A DNA stretch of 64,000 nt. It comes from Rhodococcus opacus B4 (GTDB lineage Bacteria > Actinomycetota > Actinomycetes > Mycobacteriales > Mycobacteriaceae). Shown in pieces: positions 23,138-31,420 of this stretch (position 1 is its first letter; each line of letters opens with the position of its first letter). Location: assembly GCF_000010805.1 (NCBI RefSeq), contig NC_012522.1, forward strand, positions 4,464,001 through 4,528,000, in the 5' to 3' direction. The notes under the pieces are model-generated. The model was not told the DNA's origin. It was given only the letters and a program-made list of their open reading frames with translations, and made no database searches. The position numbers and the translations under genes were made by a program.

Positions 23138-23745
23138 GTCGGGCTCCCGAGGGATCGAAGGGTGAAGGTGAGCAGGGCGGGGATGATCGCGGCGTCGGCG
23201 GCGCCGCGGGCGAGGGGCAGGATCAGTGCTTCACCGATGGCACCAACGATGCAGGCGGCGGTGACCGACGCGTCCTGGTCCGGGATCTCCCCGGCCTCGA
23301 CGGCGCCGGCGATCGCGACGGCGAGCGCGTCCCGGAACGACTCGCGGAACAGGAGGCGTTCCGTGTCGACCTGCGGGTCGACGGGTTCGACGAGCAGCGC
23401 GTACGCCAGGACTGGTGCTCGGAGGGCGCGTTCGGCGAACATGCCGACGGAGGCGGATACCGCTGCGACGCAACGGCCCTCGGCGGCCCGGGCGGCGTTG
23501 CCGGATTCGACGGCGGCGCTCACCTCCCGGCTGCAGGCGATGCGGAAGACCTCCGCGAACAGTTCGCCCTTGTTCGAGAAGTGCCGGTAGACGGTGCCGG
23601 TCCCGACTCCCGCTTCGGCCGCGACCGCGGAGATCGAGCATCCGGCGTAGCCGTGGCGGGCGATGAGCCCGATCGCGGAGTCGATGAGTGTGGTGCGGAG
23701 AGCGTCCAGGCGTTCCTGGACCGCGGGGGTGCGGCGGTAGGCCAT
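23134..23745 (-). CDS. TetR-family transcriptional regulator
   Basis: 203-aa repressor. The N-terminal helix-turn-helix spans about residues 15-62 (AIGLIARHGYAGCSISAVAAEAGVGTGTVYRHFSNKGELFAEVF), and the alpha-helical C-terminus forms the ligand and dimer domain. It is the first gene of the operon with the acyl-CoA dehydrogenase and monooxygenase, coupled by a 4-base overlap, so it probably controls its own operon. The 90-base gap to the divergent enoyl-CoA hydratase gene may also be under its control. Ligand unknown, perhaps an acyl-CoA. Confidence 0.92.
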   Translation of the reverse strand: MAYRRTPAVQERLDALRTTLIDSAIGLIARHGYAGCSISAVAAEAGVGTGTVYRHFSNKGELFAEVFRIACSREVSAAVESGNAARAAEGRCVAAVSASVGMFAERALRAPVLAYALLVEPVDPQVDTERLLFRESFRDALAVAIAGAVEAGEIPDQDASVTAACIVGAIGEALILPLARGAADAAIIPALLTFTLRSLGSPT

Positions 23746-23835
23746 AACAAAGAAGTGAACACCGGTTCCGTTCTTCCGTCAAGAACTGGTCGAGAGTGCT
23801 AGCGTCGGCCACACCAGCGAGGAAAGGCGCACTCG

Positions 23836-24621
23836 ATGACTTCCGACGTGGTACTTGTCCGGAAAGACGGCCCGGTCACGACGATCAGCCTGAACCGGCC
23901 CGCAGTCCGCAACGCCGTCGACCGGCTCACCGCCGAGGCGCTCGCCGACGCCTTCCGTGCCTTCGACGCCGACGAGGACGCGTCGGTCGCCGTGCTGCAC
24001 GGTGTGGGCGGAACATTCTGCGCCGGAGCAGATCTCAAGGCAATCAGTTCCGGGACCGGGAATCGGGTGGCGCCCGACGGCGACGCACCGATGGGCATCT
24101 CCCGGATGCGGTTGTCGAAACCGGTGATCGCCGCGATCGACGGGCACGCGGTGGCGGGCGGGCTCGAACTCGCGCTGTGGGCCGATCTGCGGGTCGCCGG
24201 CGCGGACGCCGTCCTCGGTGTGTTCTGCCGCCGCTGGGGTGTGCCGCTCATCGACGGCGGAACCGTCCGCCTGCCGCGGCTGATCGGGGAGAGTCGCGCG
24301 ATGGACCTCGTCCTCACCGGGCGGCCCGTCGACGCCGACGAGGCCCTGAGCATCGGGCTGATCAACCGGAAAGTCGCGGCGGGCGACGCCCTCACCGCGG
24401 CCCGGCAAATGGCCGCCGAGATCGCCGGCCTGCCCCAGGTGTGCCTGCGGCAGGACCGGCTGTCGCTGCTCGAGCAGTCCGGCCTCACCGAGGATCAGGC
24501 ACTGCTGAACGAATTCCGGCACGGTGCAATCTCTCTCGCCAACGGGACGGTCGAGGGGGCCGCACGCTTCGCAGCAGGCGCGGGCCGGCACGGTGATGCC
24601 GCCCCCGTGAGTACTTGTTAA
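23836..24621 (+). CDS. Enoyl-CoA hydratase/isomerase family protein
   Basis: 261-aa crotonase-fold enzyme acting on acyl-CoA thioesters. Signatures include the oxyanion-hole segments GTFCAGADLKAI and IDGHAVAGGLELALWADLRVAG, and the PLIDGGTVRLPRLIGE stretch near the active-site Glu region. ATG at 23836 follows GGAAAGG. It is divergent from the TetR operon, so it may belong to the same degradative function. The last residues (PVSTC) and the TAA stop are encoded by a palindromic repeat (24604-24649), so the native C-terminus is altered or extended by that element. Confidence 0.9.
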   Translation: MTSDVVLVRKDGPVTTISLNRPAVRNAVDRLTAEALADAFRAFDADEDASVAVLHGVGGTFCAGADLKAISSGTGNRVAPDGDAPMGISRMRLSKPVIAAIDGHAVAGGLELALWADLRVAGADAVLGVFCRRWGVPLIDGGTVRLPRLIGESRAMDLVLTGRPVDADEALSIGLINRKVAAGDALTAARQMAAEIAGLPQVCLRQDRLSLLEQSGLTEDQALLNEFRHGAISLANGTVEGAARFAAGAGRHGDAAPVSTC

Positions 24622-24649
24622 CCGCGGGCGGTTGACAAATGCTCACGGG
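24604..24649. repeat. Palindromic gene-end repeat, copy 1
   Basis: First of five related hairpins. Left arm CCCGTGAGTACTTGTTAA, centre CCGCGGGCGG, right arm TTGACAAATGCTCACGGG, with three mismatches. It encodes the last five residues and stop of the enoyl-CoA hydratase and the ATG (24639) of the PAP2 gene. This is the most diverged of the four TACTTG-type copies. Confidence 0.85.
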
Positions 24650-25568
24650 CGGCGGCATTCGGCGCGCGGTGTGGGTTGCGTACCTGCTCGCGCTGGCCGT
24701 CACGATCTTCACGCTGGGGCTGCCCACCGACCGCATCTACCAGGCGACGTGGATCGTCGCGGGCCTGATCGCGTTCACGATCGACCGGCCGTGGCGGGAC
24801 CATCTGCGTGTCGTGGGGGACTGGTTGCCGCTCATCGTTGCTCTCGTCGTCTACGACCTGAGCCGGGGTGTCGCTCACCACCTCGGGATGCCGGTGCGGG
24901 CGGCGGAACTGGTGTCGGTGGAGCGCTGGCTCTTCGGCGGCACGATCCCGACGGTTTGGCTGCAGCAGCATCTGCTGCCGTCGGCGGGTGCGCTGCCGTG
25001 GTGGACGCTGCTCACGGGAATCGTCTACACCAGCCATTTCATCGTGCCGTGGGTGGTCGCGGCCGTCTTCTACGTGCGTTCGCGCGACGTGTGGTCGGGG
25101 TACATGCGACGGGTGCTGCTGCTGTCGTATCTCGGCCTGGTCACGTACATTCTGCTGCCCTCGGTCCCGCCGTGGCTGGCCGCGGAGAGTGACGTGATCT
25201 CCGACAGTGTGGGTCGTGTCGCGGGGTTCGGATTCGGAGTCGTCCCCACGGATGTCAGCACGCGGTGGCTGGAGGCGCAGAGCAATCCGGTCGCCGCGCT
25301 GCCGTCGCTGCACGCCGCGTTCGCCCTGTTGGTGGCGGTCGCGTTGTGGCCGTTCGCGAAGAATCTGTGGTCGCGTGCGCTGCTGGTCGCGTACCCGGTC
25401 GCGATGGCGTTCGTGCTGGTCTACGGCGGCGAGCACTACGTCGTGGACGTGCTGGCGGGTTGGGCGTATCTGGGACTGGCGATCCTCCTGGCGCGGGCGT
25501 GGGAGTCCCGCACGGCCACCTCGCCCGGCCGAGATCTCACCGCCGGCCGCCCGCGGCGTCGCTGGTGA
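24639..25568 (+). CDS. PAP2-family (AUR1-like) membrane phosphatase
   Basis: 309-aa integral membrane protein with about six spans and the lipid phosphatase motifs of the PAP2_3/AUR1 group: ALPSLHAAFALLVAVAL (catalytic His) and YGGEHYVVDVLAGWAYLG (second His and Asp) near residues 218-283. Such proteins hydrolyse or transfer phosphate on lipid-linked substrates such as phosphatidate, polyprenyl-phosphate or inositol-phospholipids at the membrane's outer face. The ATG at 24639 lies inside the palindromic repeat and has no clear Shine-Dalgarno site, so leader-less or coupled translation is possible. Its 3' end overlaps the convergent hydrolase gene by 32 bases. Confidence 0.88.
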   Translation: MLTGGGIRRAVWVAYLLALAVTIFTLGLPTDRIYQATWIVAGLIAFTIDRPWRDHLRVVGDWLPLIVALVVYDLSRGVAHHLGMPVRAAELVSVERWLFGGTIPTVWLQQHLLPSAGALPWWTLLTGIVYTSHFIVPWVVAAVFYVRSRDVWSGYMRRVLLLSYLGLVTYILLPSVPPWLAAESDVISDSVGRVAGFGFGVVPTDVSTRWLEAQSNPVAALPSLHAAFALLVAVALWPFAKNLWSRALLVAYPVAMAFVLVYGGEHYVVDVLAGWAYLGLAILLARAWESRTATSPGRDLTAGRPRRRW

Positions 25569-26706
25569 CCGACACCTCGTCGAGCGTGGTGCGGAGGAAC
25601 GGCAGGATGCGCTTGACGATCGCCTCGTTGTACGCGACCGGTTGCTGGTTCGGGTTCGCGTGGCCGGTTCCGTCGAGCTTCGCCACCAGCAGGGTGCCAT
25701 CGGTGCCGCCGGACTGTTCGACGAGGATCTTCTGCGTGTAGTCGACGTCGACCACCGCATCCATCCAGCCTGCGCGGGGACGCACGAAGACGATCCCCGG
25801 TCGCGGCTTGTCGTCCGACTCCACCGCCAGCGACTTCAGGTTGTCGATGGCACCGGACGCGACGATGGTCTTGAACTGCGACTCGATCAGCCCGTTGCTC
25901 GCCACGTCCTCCGACAGGACCTTCTCGGTGAGGACCTCGTCGAGGACGTCGCGGAATTCGTCGACGTCGACGTGCGGATACCAGTCCGACTTCGTGTCGA
26001 GGAACCGGCTCTGCCGGGCCGCGGTCTCCACCAGCACGCGCATCGTCCGGCTCTCCCGCGCGCCGGGCAGCCAGCCGATCCAGCGCAGCATGTCTTCGCC
26101 GCTGTCCCGGCTCCCGGCCCGGACGGCGTGCAGGTCCACCGGGGTGCAGTCGAGCACCACGCCGATGAGGTTGGCGTCGGTGTCCTCGTAGATGTGCTGT
26201 GCCACCTCCAGCGCGACGACGCCGCCCATGCTGTGCCCGGACAGGACGATGTTGTCGATCCCCTCCTCGGCTGCGCGGGCGGCGATCAGTTCGCTGATCA
26301 CCTTGGTGTCGATGCCGCCGTTGTCGTACTGGACCGCCCAGACCCGCCCGATGCCGTCGTACGAGGACAGTGTCCTGGCCGTGTCGGCGGCGTCCTTGTT
26401 GCCGAGGCCGACGAGGTCGACGACGGCGGTGTCGTGGTCGGCCGGCGACCGCGCGTCGTACACCTCGGAGATCTGCGGCTGGGTCAGTGCGAGTCGCTGG
26501 CGTTCGGGCTGGACGTCGTGAACCCAGTACTGGCCGCCGGCGAGAAGCAGGGGAACGGTCCCGAGCGCGACGGCGGCGAGGAAGCGCCTGGTGCGACCGA
26601 ATTTCTGCCACCGGTGACCGAGCCGTGTCGCGTGCAGTCGCGCCTTGCGGCGGTCGTTGCTCCAGTCGGCCACGGTGGACGGATGGCGTGTCATTCTCTC
26701 CGACAT
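25537..26706 (-). CDS. Membrane-anchored alpha/beta hydrolase
   Basis: 389-aa protein with one membrane segment near the N-terminus (FLAAVALGTVPLLLAGGQYWV, about residues 42-62) after a basic cytosolic tail, so the enzyme faces outside. The hydrolase fold has the nucleophile elbow GHSMGGVVALE (about residues 159-169) and a late His in LDGTGHANPNQQP. Likely an esterase, lipase or thioesterase with unknown substrate. ATG at 26706 lies 33 bases downstream of a gene-end palindrome that closes the preceding DUF2064 gene. Its 3' end overlaps the PAP2 gene by 32 bases. Confidence 0.85.
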   Translation of the reverse strand: MSERMTRHPSTVADWSNDRRKARLHATRLGHRWQKFGRTRRFLAAVALGTVPLLLAGGQYWVHDVQPERQRLALTQPQISEVYDARSPADHDTAVVDLVGLGNKDAADTARTLSSYDGIGRVWAVQYDNGGIDTKVISELIAARAAEEGIDNIVLSGHSMGGVVALEVAQHIYEDTDANLIGVVLDCTPVDLHAVRAGSRDSGEDMLRWIGWLPGARESRTMRVLVETAARQSRFLDTKSDWYPHVDVDEFRDVLDEVLTEKVLSEDVASNGLIESQFKTIVASGAIDNLKSLAVESDDKPRPGIVFVRPRAGWMDAVVDVDYTQKILVEQSGGTDGTLLVAKLDGTGHANPNQQPVAYNEAIVKRILPFLRTTLDEVSVTSDAAGGRR

Positions 26707-26738
26707 CTACTCCGAGGGTACGCGTGGGTGATGCTGCG

Positions 26739-26783
26739 CCCGTGAGTACTTGTCAACCGCCCGACGTTGACAAGTACTCACGG
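26739..26783. repeat. Palindromic gene-end repeat, copy 2
   Basis: Perfect 17-bp arms CCGTGAGTACTTGTCAA (26740-26756) and TTGACAAGTACTCACGG (26767-26783) around the 10-base centre CCGCCCGACG. On the minus strand it encodes the last nine residues (REYLSTSGG) and the TGA of the DUF2064 gene, and it precedes the hydrolase start. Probable terminator. Confidence 0.9.
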
Positions 26784-27427
26784 CGGAAGTGGCTGGACTC
26801 CGGGCAGAGCGCGGCGACCGGGGCGACGTCTGACGCGTAATCGACGTCCCGGAGCGTCGGCAGCGACAGCACCTCGGCGCCGGCCGCGAGCAGCGCCGCC
26901 CGGGTGAGGCGCCCGGTGTCCGGGCTCGACGTGGGAACCGGAAGTATCGCCCGCGCCGAAACCGCATCGGGCACACCGAGGATCCACCACCCGCCGTCCT
27001 CGGCCAGTCCGAGGGCGCATCGGCCCCGCCGCTCGGTGAGCCGGTCCGCGGATTCGGCGAGCAGCTCCGCCGTCACCTGTGGTGTGTCCATTCCGATTTG
27101 GAGAATCGGCAGCCGGAAACGGCCGAACGTGTCGGCATGGGCGTTCACCAGTCGCTCCGCGAAATTCTCACCCCGTTGCGGCACCACCGTGAACCCGCCC
27201 AGCGTCGCGGCGATGTCGCTGCCCCGGACCGCGTGGCCGAGGTCACCGGTCATCGCCACCACCCGGTGCGCCACCCCGGCGCCGGCGACGGCGTCGAGTG
27301 TGTCCAGCAGGGAGGCGGCGGCGAGGCCGGCGGCCCGGGCGTTGCCGACGTCCCGCGCGAGCCGGGTCTTCGCGAAGCCGGGCACCGGCGCCTTCGCGAC
27401 CACGAGGACGGCGACGTCGAGGGTCAC
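26753..27427 (-). CDS. DUF2064 / TIGR04282-type nucleotidyl- or glycosyltransferase
   Basis: 224-aa protein of the DUF2064 family, which shares a nucleotide-sugar transferase fold. Motifs: LVVAKAPVPGFAKTRLARDVG at the N-terminus (KxPxPGxxKTRL hallmark), IGMDTPQVTAELL (acidic site) and LGLAEDGGWWILGV. The GTG at 27427 overlaps the stop of the GT2 gene (GTGA), showing coupling. The C-terminal REYLSTSGG is encoded by a palindromic repeat. DUF2064 genes often pair with a GT2 gene exactly as here, and part of the family is annotated for arsenosugar-type biosynthesis; that role is not shown for this one. Confidence 0.88.
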   Translation of the reverse strand: MTLDVAVLVVAKAPVPGFAKTRLARDVGNARAAGLAAASLLDTLDAVAGAGVAHRVVAMTGDLGHAVRGSDIAATLGGFTVVPQRGENFAERLVNAHADTFGRFRLPILQIGMDTPQVTAELLAESADRLTERRGRCALGLAEDGGWWILGVPDAVSARAILPVPTSSPDTGRLTRAALLAAGAEVLSLPTLRDVDYASDVAPVAALCPESSHFRREYLSTSGG

Positions 27428-28086
27428 CCGATCACCTTCCAGAAGTCGTGGATGGCGACGACGCTGCCCTTCAGCGAACCCGACACCTTCGACGTGCCGG
27501 CGGTGCGAGGACGATACGTGACGTCCTGCTCCACGACCCGCCAGTGGGCGCGGCCCGCGAGCACGAGAAGCTGCAGCGGGTAGCCGGACCTGCGGTCGTC
27601 GACACCCAGATCGAGGAGGTCCTGCCTGCGGACGGCCCGCATCGCGCCGAGGTCGTGGATCGGCAGCCCGTACCGGCGCCGGAGCCGGGCGGCGAGGACG
27701 GCGTTGCCGATCCTGCTGTGCAGCGGCCACGTTCCCCGTCGCCGCCCCACGGCGAGGTCGGCGCCGGAGTTCAATGCCGCCACCAATCCCGGGAGTTCGC
27801 CGGGATCCATCGAGCCGTCGCCGTCCAGCACGCAGACCACCGGGGTCTGCGCCGCGAGCACCCCGGCGTGCACGGCGGAACCGTATCCCGGGACGGGCTC
27901 CCGCACCACCGTCGCCCCGTGGGTGACCGCGACCGCGGCGGTGTCGTCGGTGGAGTTGTTGTCCACCACCACCGTTCGGTATCCGCGGGGCACCGCGGCC
28001 AGCACCCCGGGCAGGGATCCGGCCTCGTTCAGGCACGGGATGACGACGGTGACGTCCCGCGCAGTGATCGGCGCACGCTCAGACAC
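27424..28086 (-). CDS. Family 2 glycosyltransferase
   Basis: 220-aa GT-A glycosyltransferase resembling dolichol/polyprenyl-phosphate mannosyltransferase-like enzymes but lacking C-terminal membrane spans. Key segments: DVTVVIPCLNEAGSLPGVL at the N-terminus, VVVDNNSTDDT, and the metal-binding VCVLDGDGSMDP (DxD-like). The C-terminal ISN-type region reads VTYRPRTAGTSKVSGSLKG. It overlaps the upstream epimerase gene by 8 bases and the downstream DUF2064 gene by 4, so it is the centre of a tightly coupled operon. Donor and acceptor unknown. Confidence 0.92.
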   Translation of the reverse strand: MSERAPITARDVTVVIPCLNEAGSLPGVLAAVPRGYRTVVVDNNSTDDTAAVAVTHGATVVREPVPGYGSAVHAGVLAAQTPVVCVLDGDGSMDPGELPGLVAALNSGADLAVGRRRGTWPLHSRIGNAVLAARLRRRYGLPIHDLGAMRAVRRQDLLDLGVDDRRSGYPLQLLVLAGRAHWRVVEQDVTYRPRTAGTSKVSGSLKGSVVAIHDFWKVIG

Positions 28087-29146
28087 GGGGAGGTCCCGCC
28101 GGCGCCGCGTCCCTCAGTGGTGCGTGTGCGAACGCCGCAATCCCCTCGTCGGGCAGGATCTTCGCCCGGAACCCGAGCCGCTCCCGCGCCCGCCGGGGAT
28201 CGGCGACGATGTGCCGGACGTCGCCGGGCCGGTACTCGCCGGTGACGACGGGTTCGGGTCCGCCGTGGGAGCGGGCGAGCGTCGCCGCCACCTCGCCGAT
28301 CGTGATCGGTTGTCCCGAGCACACATTGAAAGCCGCGAATCCCGGCAGCGCGGCCTCGACCGCGGCCACGTTTGCCGCCGCGACGTCGTGAACGTGCACG
28401 AAGTCCCGCGTTTGCCTGCCGTCCTCGAACACGCGCGGTGGTTCGCCGGCCTCGAGTGCGGAGCGGAACATCGCCGCCACCCCCGAATACGGGGTGTTGT
28501 GCGGCATCCGGTCGCCGTACACGTTGTGGTAGCGCAGCGCCGTCACGGAGCCGCCGGTGGCCAGCGCCCAGGCGAGGGCGTAATTCTCCTGGGCCACCTT
28601 GCCCGCGGCGTAGAGACTCCGGGGCCGCAGCGGCGAATTCTCCTCCACGAGTGCCCACTCCAGGGGCTCACCCGTGCCGGGGTCCGTCTCGTCGAAGATT
28701 CCCGCCGCCAGGTCCTCGGCCCGCCGCGCGGCCGGTTCCACGAATTCGCCCCGCCCGTTGCGATACCGGCCCGCCCCGTACACGACCATCGATGACGCGA
28801 GTACCATTCGGCGGCAACCGGATCGGTGCATCGCGGCGAGCAGCGTCGCGGTGCCGAGATCGTTGTGGCTGGCGTAGGCCGGGGCGTCGCTCACATCCAC
28901 CCCGGCGCCGACGACCGCAGCCTGATGGCACACGACGTCCACACCCCTCAGCAATTCGGTCAGGGCGGGCAGGTCGCGGACGTCGGCGCGCCGCACACCG
29001 TCCGGAAGTTCGGCACCGGCTCCGTGCGCGGACGGCAGCAGCGCGTCGACGGCGACGACGTCGTGGCCGGCCTCGGTGAGCGCGGTGCGGACGTGACCGC
29101 CGATGAATCCGGCGGCGCCCGTGAGCAGTACGCGGCACGTCGTCAT
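28079..29146 (-). CDS. NAD-dependent sugar epimerase/dehydratase
   Basis: 355-aa extended short-chain dehydrogenase. N-terminal Rossmann motif VLLTGAAGFIGGHV (GxxGxxG), the SSMVVYG strand, the catalytic SLYAAGKVAQENY (YxxxK) and the RYHNVYGDR signature identify a nucleotide-sugar epimerase/dehydratase. Members change C4/C5/C6 chemistry on UDP-, GDP- or dTDP-sugars in the cytosol. ATG at 29146 overlaps the stop of the MTA phosphorylase gene (ATGA). It would supply an activated sugar for the two following transferases. Exact reaction cannot be told from sequence alone. Confidence 0.9.
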   Translation of the reverse strand: MTTCRVLLTGAAGFIGGHVRTALTEAGHDVVAVDALLPSAHGAGAELPDGVRRADVRDLPALTELLRGVDVVCHQAAVVGAGVDVSDAPAYASHNDLGTATLLAAMHRSGCRRMVLASSMVVYGAGRYRNGRGEFVEPAARRAEDLAAGIFDETDPGTGEPLEWALVEENSPLRPRSLYAAGKVAQENYALAWALATGGSVTALRYHNVYGDRMPHNTPYSGVAAMFRSALEAGEPPRVFEDGRQTRDFVHVHDVAAANVAAVEAALPGFAAFNVCSGQPITIGEVAATLARSHGGPEPVVTGEYRPGDVRHIVADPRRARERLGFRAKILPDEGIAAFAHAPLRDAAPAGPPRV

Positions 29147-29949
29147 GGCAGCTCGATCGGCAGGGTGACCCCCTCGTGGACCCGGCAGGCGTTGCAGGGT
29201 CCCTCGGGGGCCGCGGCGATCGCGGACCGGACCAGCGTCTTCAGTGATCCGAGGTTGCGCTGGAACTCGGCGAACACGTCCACGGCACGCACCCCGTCGC
29301 CGGCCTCGATTCCCGCATCGAGGTCGGTGACCAAAGCGATAGTGGCGTAGCACATCTCGAGCTCCCGGGCGAGCACTGCCTCGGGGTGACCCGTCATGTT
29401 GACGAGGGTCCAGCCCTGCCGGGCGAACCACAGGCTCTCGGCCCGGGTCGAGAACCGCGGTCCCTCGACCACCACCAGCACACCGCCCTCGACGGTGCCC
29501 GGCCGGGCGGCGGCCTTGCGCAGGTCGGCGCAGTACGGGTCGGCGAACTGGACGTGCACGCCGCCGCCGTCGAAGTACGTCTGCGTGCGGCCGCTGGTGC
29601 GATCGACCAACTGGTCCGGCACGACCATCGAGCCCGTCCCGAGGTCCGGGGTGAGGCTGCCTGCGGCGCAGGGTGCGAACACCCGCTGCACGCCCAGCGT
29701 GCGCAGCGCCCACAGGTTCGCGCGGTACGGGATGGTGTGGGGTGCGAATTCGTGCCGGGCGCCGTGGCGGGGGAGAAACGCCACCGTCCTGCCCTCCACG
29801 TCGCCGACCGTGATCGGGGCGCTGGGGCTGCCGTACGGGGTGTCGATCGTGACTTCCGTGGCTCCCTCGTCGAAGAACGAGTAGAAGCCGCTACCTCCGA
29901 TCACGGCGACGTCTGCACGGGCCGGGCCGGGTGAGCTCGTTGCGGTCAT
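29143..29949 (-). CDS. mtnP: S-methyl-5'-thioadenosine phosphorylase family protein
   Basis: 268-aa purine nucleoside phosphorylase of the MTAP group. Motifs: IGGSGFYSFFD (phosphate site), FLPRHGARHEFAPHTIPYRANLWAL, FAPCAAGSLTPDLGTGSMVVPDQLVDRT, and NMTGHPEAVLARELEMCYATIALVTDLDAG. MTAP cleaves 5'-methylthioadenosine with phosphate to adenine and methylthioribose-1-phosphate. The ATG at 29949 is preferred to 29958, because GGAGG (rc 29959-29963) touches the latter but is nine bases from the former. It heads the operon mtnP-epimerase-GT2-DUF2064. The link to sugar genes instead of methionine-salvage genes suggests a biosynthetic use of a nucleoside-derived ribosyl phosphate, or a sub-family acting on another 5'-modified nucleoside. 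Confidence 0.9.
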   Translation of the reverse strand: MTATSSPGPARADVAVIGGSGFYSFFDEGATEVTIDTPYGSPSAPITVGDVEGRTVAFLPRHGARHEFAPHTIPYRANLWALRTLGVQRVFAPCAAGSLTPDLGTGSMVVPDQLVDRTSGRTQTYFDGGGVHVQFADPYCADLRKAAARPGTVEGGVLVVVEGPRFSTRAESLWFARQGWTLVNMTGHPEAVLARELEMCYATIALVTDLDAGIEAGDGVRAVDVFAEFQRNLGSLKTLVRSAIAAAPEGPCNACRVHEGVTLPIELP

Positions 29950-29969
29950 ACGTTCCATCCTCCGTCGTT

Positions 29970-31382
29970 ATGCTGGGCGCGAGTGCGACTTTCGTCGAAG
30001 GAGATGACGTCATCGGATCCCCACAGCGCACCGGCGAGCGGAATTTCCTCTACCGCGACTTCGCCGGCGCCGGGCTCGCCCTGATCCTCGTGGTGGTCGC
30101 GTTCGTCGTCCCGTACCTGGGAAACGAGACGATCACCCCGATCGTCAGCCGCACCGCGGAGAGTGTGCGGGACTTCGCGGACGCCGCGCCGCTGTTCGGG
30201 TTCCGCGACGTCCACGTCGGCTGGGGGACGCCGGTTGCAATAGCAATTGCGGCGGCGGTCGTGGTGTGGGGACCCGGGCTGGCGCAGACCCTGTCGTGGC
30301 GGCCCCTCACGGTCGGGATGTGGCTCGGATCGGCGCTGTGGGCCATGGCACTCGCACTGGTCGACGGCTGGCAGCGCGGGTTCGTCGACCGCCTGACCTC
30401 CACCGACGAGTACCTGCACGAGGTCGCCGGTGTCACGGACATCCCGGCGATGCTGCGGGGCTTCGCGGACCGGATCCTGGACCTCCAGCCCGATTCGTGG
30501 ACCACCCACGTGTCCGGCCACCCGCCCGGTGCGCTGCTCACGTTCGTCTGGCTCGACCGGATCGGACTGGACGGCGGGGTGTGGGCGTCGGCGCTGTGTG
30601 TCGCGGTCGGGTCGAGTGCCGGCGCCGCCGTGATCGTCGCCGTCCGGGCGCTCGGTGACGAGGCGACGGCCCGCCGCGCGGCCCCGTTCCTCGTGCTCGC
30701 ACCCGCCGTAATCTGGGTGGCCGTGTCGGCGGACGCGCTGTTCGCCGGCGTGGTGGCGTGGGGGATCGCCCTGCTGGCGCTGTCCGCGGCCCGTGCCGTC
30801 CCGGTTCCCGCGCTCGTCGCGGTGGCCGCGGGAGTGCTGCTCGGATTCGGCGTCTACCTCAGCTACGGGCTCACGCTGATGGCGATTCCCGCGGTCGCCG
30901 TCCTGGTGATCGCGCGCACGGCCCGGCCGCTGGCCGGCGCACTGGCCGGCGCGCTCGCGGTGGCCGCCGTGTTCACGCTGTGCGGATTCTGGTGGTTCGA
31001 CGGCTACCACCTGGTCCAGGAACGGTACTACCAGGGCATCGCGTCGGACCGTCCCTTCGCCTACTGGGGCTGGGCCAACTTCGCGTCGCTGATCTGCGCG
31101 GTCGGGTTGGCGGTGCCCGCCGCGCTGTCCCGGACGCTCGCCTGGTCGCGGGTGCGTGCGCTGTCGCCGGTTCCGGTCCTGGTGCTCGCCGCGCTCCTCG
31201 CGGTGGTGATCGCCGACCTCAGCGCGCTGAGCAAGGCGGAGACCGAGCGGATCTGGTTGCCGTTCGAATGGTGGCTCCTCGCCGCCCCCGCGCTCCTGCC
31301 GCGCGGAAGCCATCGGTTCTGGCTCGCCGTGCAGGCCGCCGGTGCGCTGGCCGTCAACCATCTGCTGTTCACCAACTGGTGA
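29970..31382 (+). CDS. Polytopic membrane protein, possibly GT-C glycosyltransferase
   Basis: About 470 aa with 11-13 predicted membrane spans (first at LALILVVVAFVVPYL). A large loop after the second span contains DGWQRGFVDRLTSTDEYLHE and LQPDSWTTHVSGHPPG, and the C-terminal part has KAETERIWLPFEWW, a stretch resembling polyprenyl-phosphate-dependent GT-C type actinobacterial membrane proteins. The ATG at 29970 has no ribosome site; an AAGGAG at 29997-30002 has no usable start after it in frame, so the start is uncertain. It is divergent from mtnP with only about 20 bases between starts, so the two share control. Role in transferring a sugar across or on the membrane is inferred. Confidence 0.75.
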   Translation: MLGASATFVEGDDVIGSPQRTGERNFLYRDFAGAGLALILVVVAFVVPYLGNETITPIVSRTAESVRDFADAAPLFGFRDVHVGWGTPVAIAIAAAVVVWGPGLAQTLSWRPLTVGMWLGSALWAMALALVDGWQRGFVDRLTSTDEYLHEVAGVTDIPAMLRGFADRILDLQPDSWTTHVSGHPPGALLTFVWLDRIGLDGGVWASALCVAVGSSAGAAVIVAVRALGDEATARRAAPFLVLAPAVIWVAVSADALFAGVVAWGIALLALSAARAVPVPALVAVAAGVLLGFGVYLSYGLTLMAIPAVAVLVIARTARPLAGALAGALAVAAVFTLCGFWWFDGYHLVQERYYQGIASDRPFAYWGWANFASLICAVGLAVPAALSRTLAWSRVRALSPVPVLVLAALLAVVIADLSALSKAETERIWLPFEWWLLAAPALLPRGSHRFWLAVQAAGALAVNHLLFTNW

Positions 31383-31420
31383 CGGCCGGCGCATCCGGGT
31401 TGCCGTTCGAGGGCCTACGC

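Noticed and set aside
27428-28036. N-terminal extension of the DUF2064 protein
   Set aside because: It reads the GT2 gene in the wrong frame; the conserved start lies at GTG 27427.
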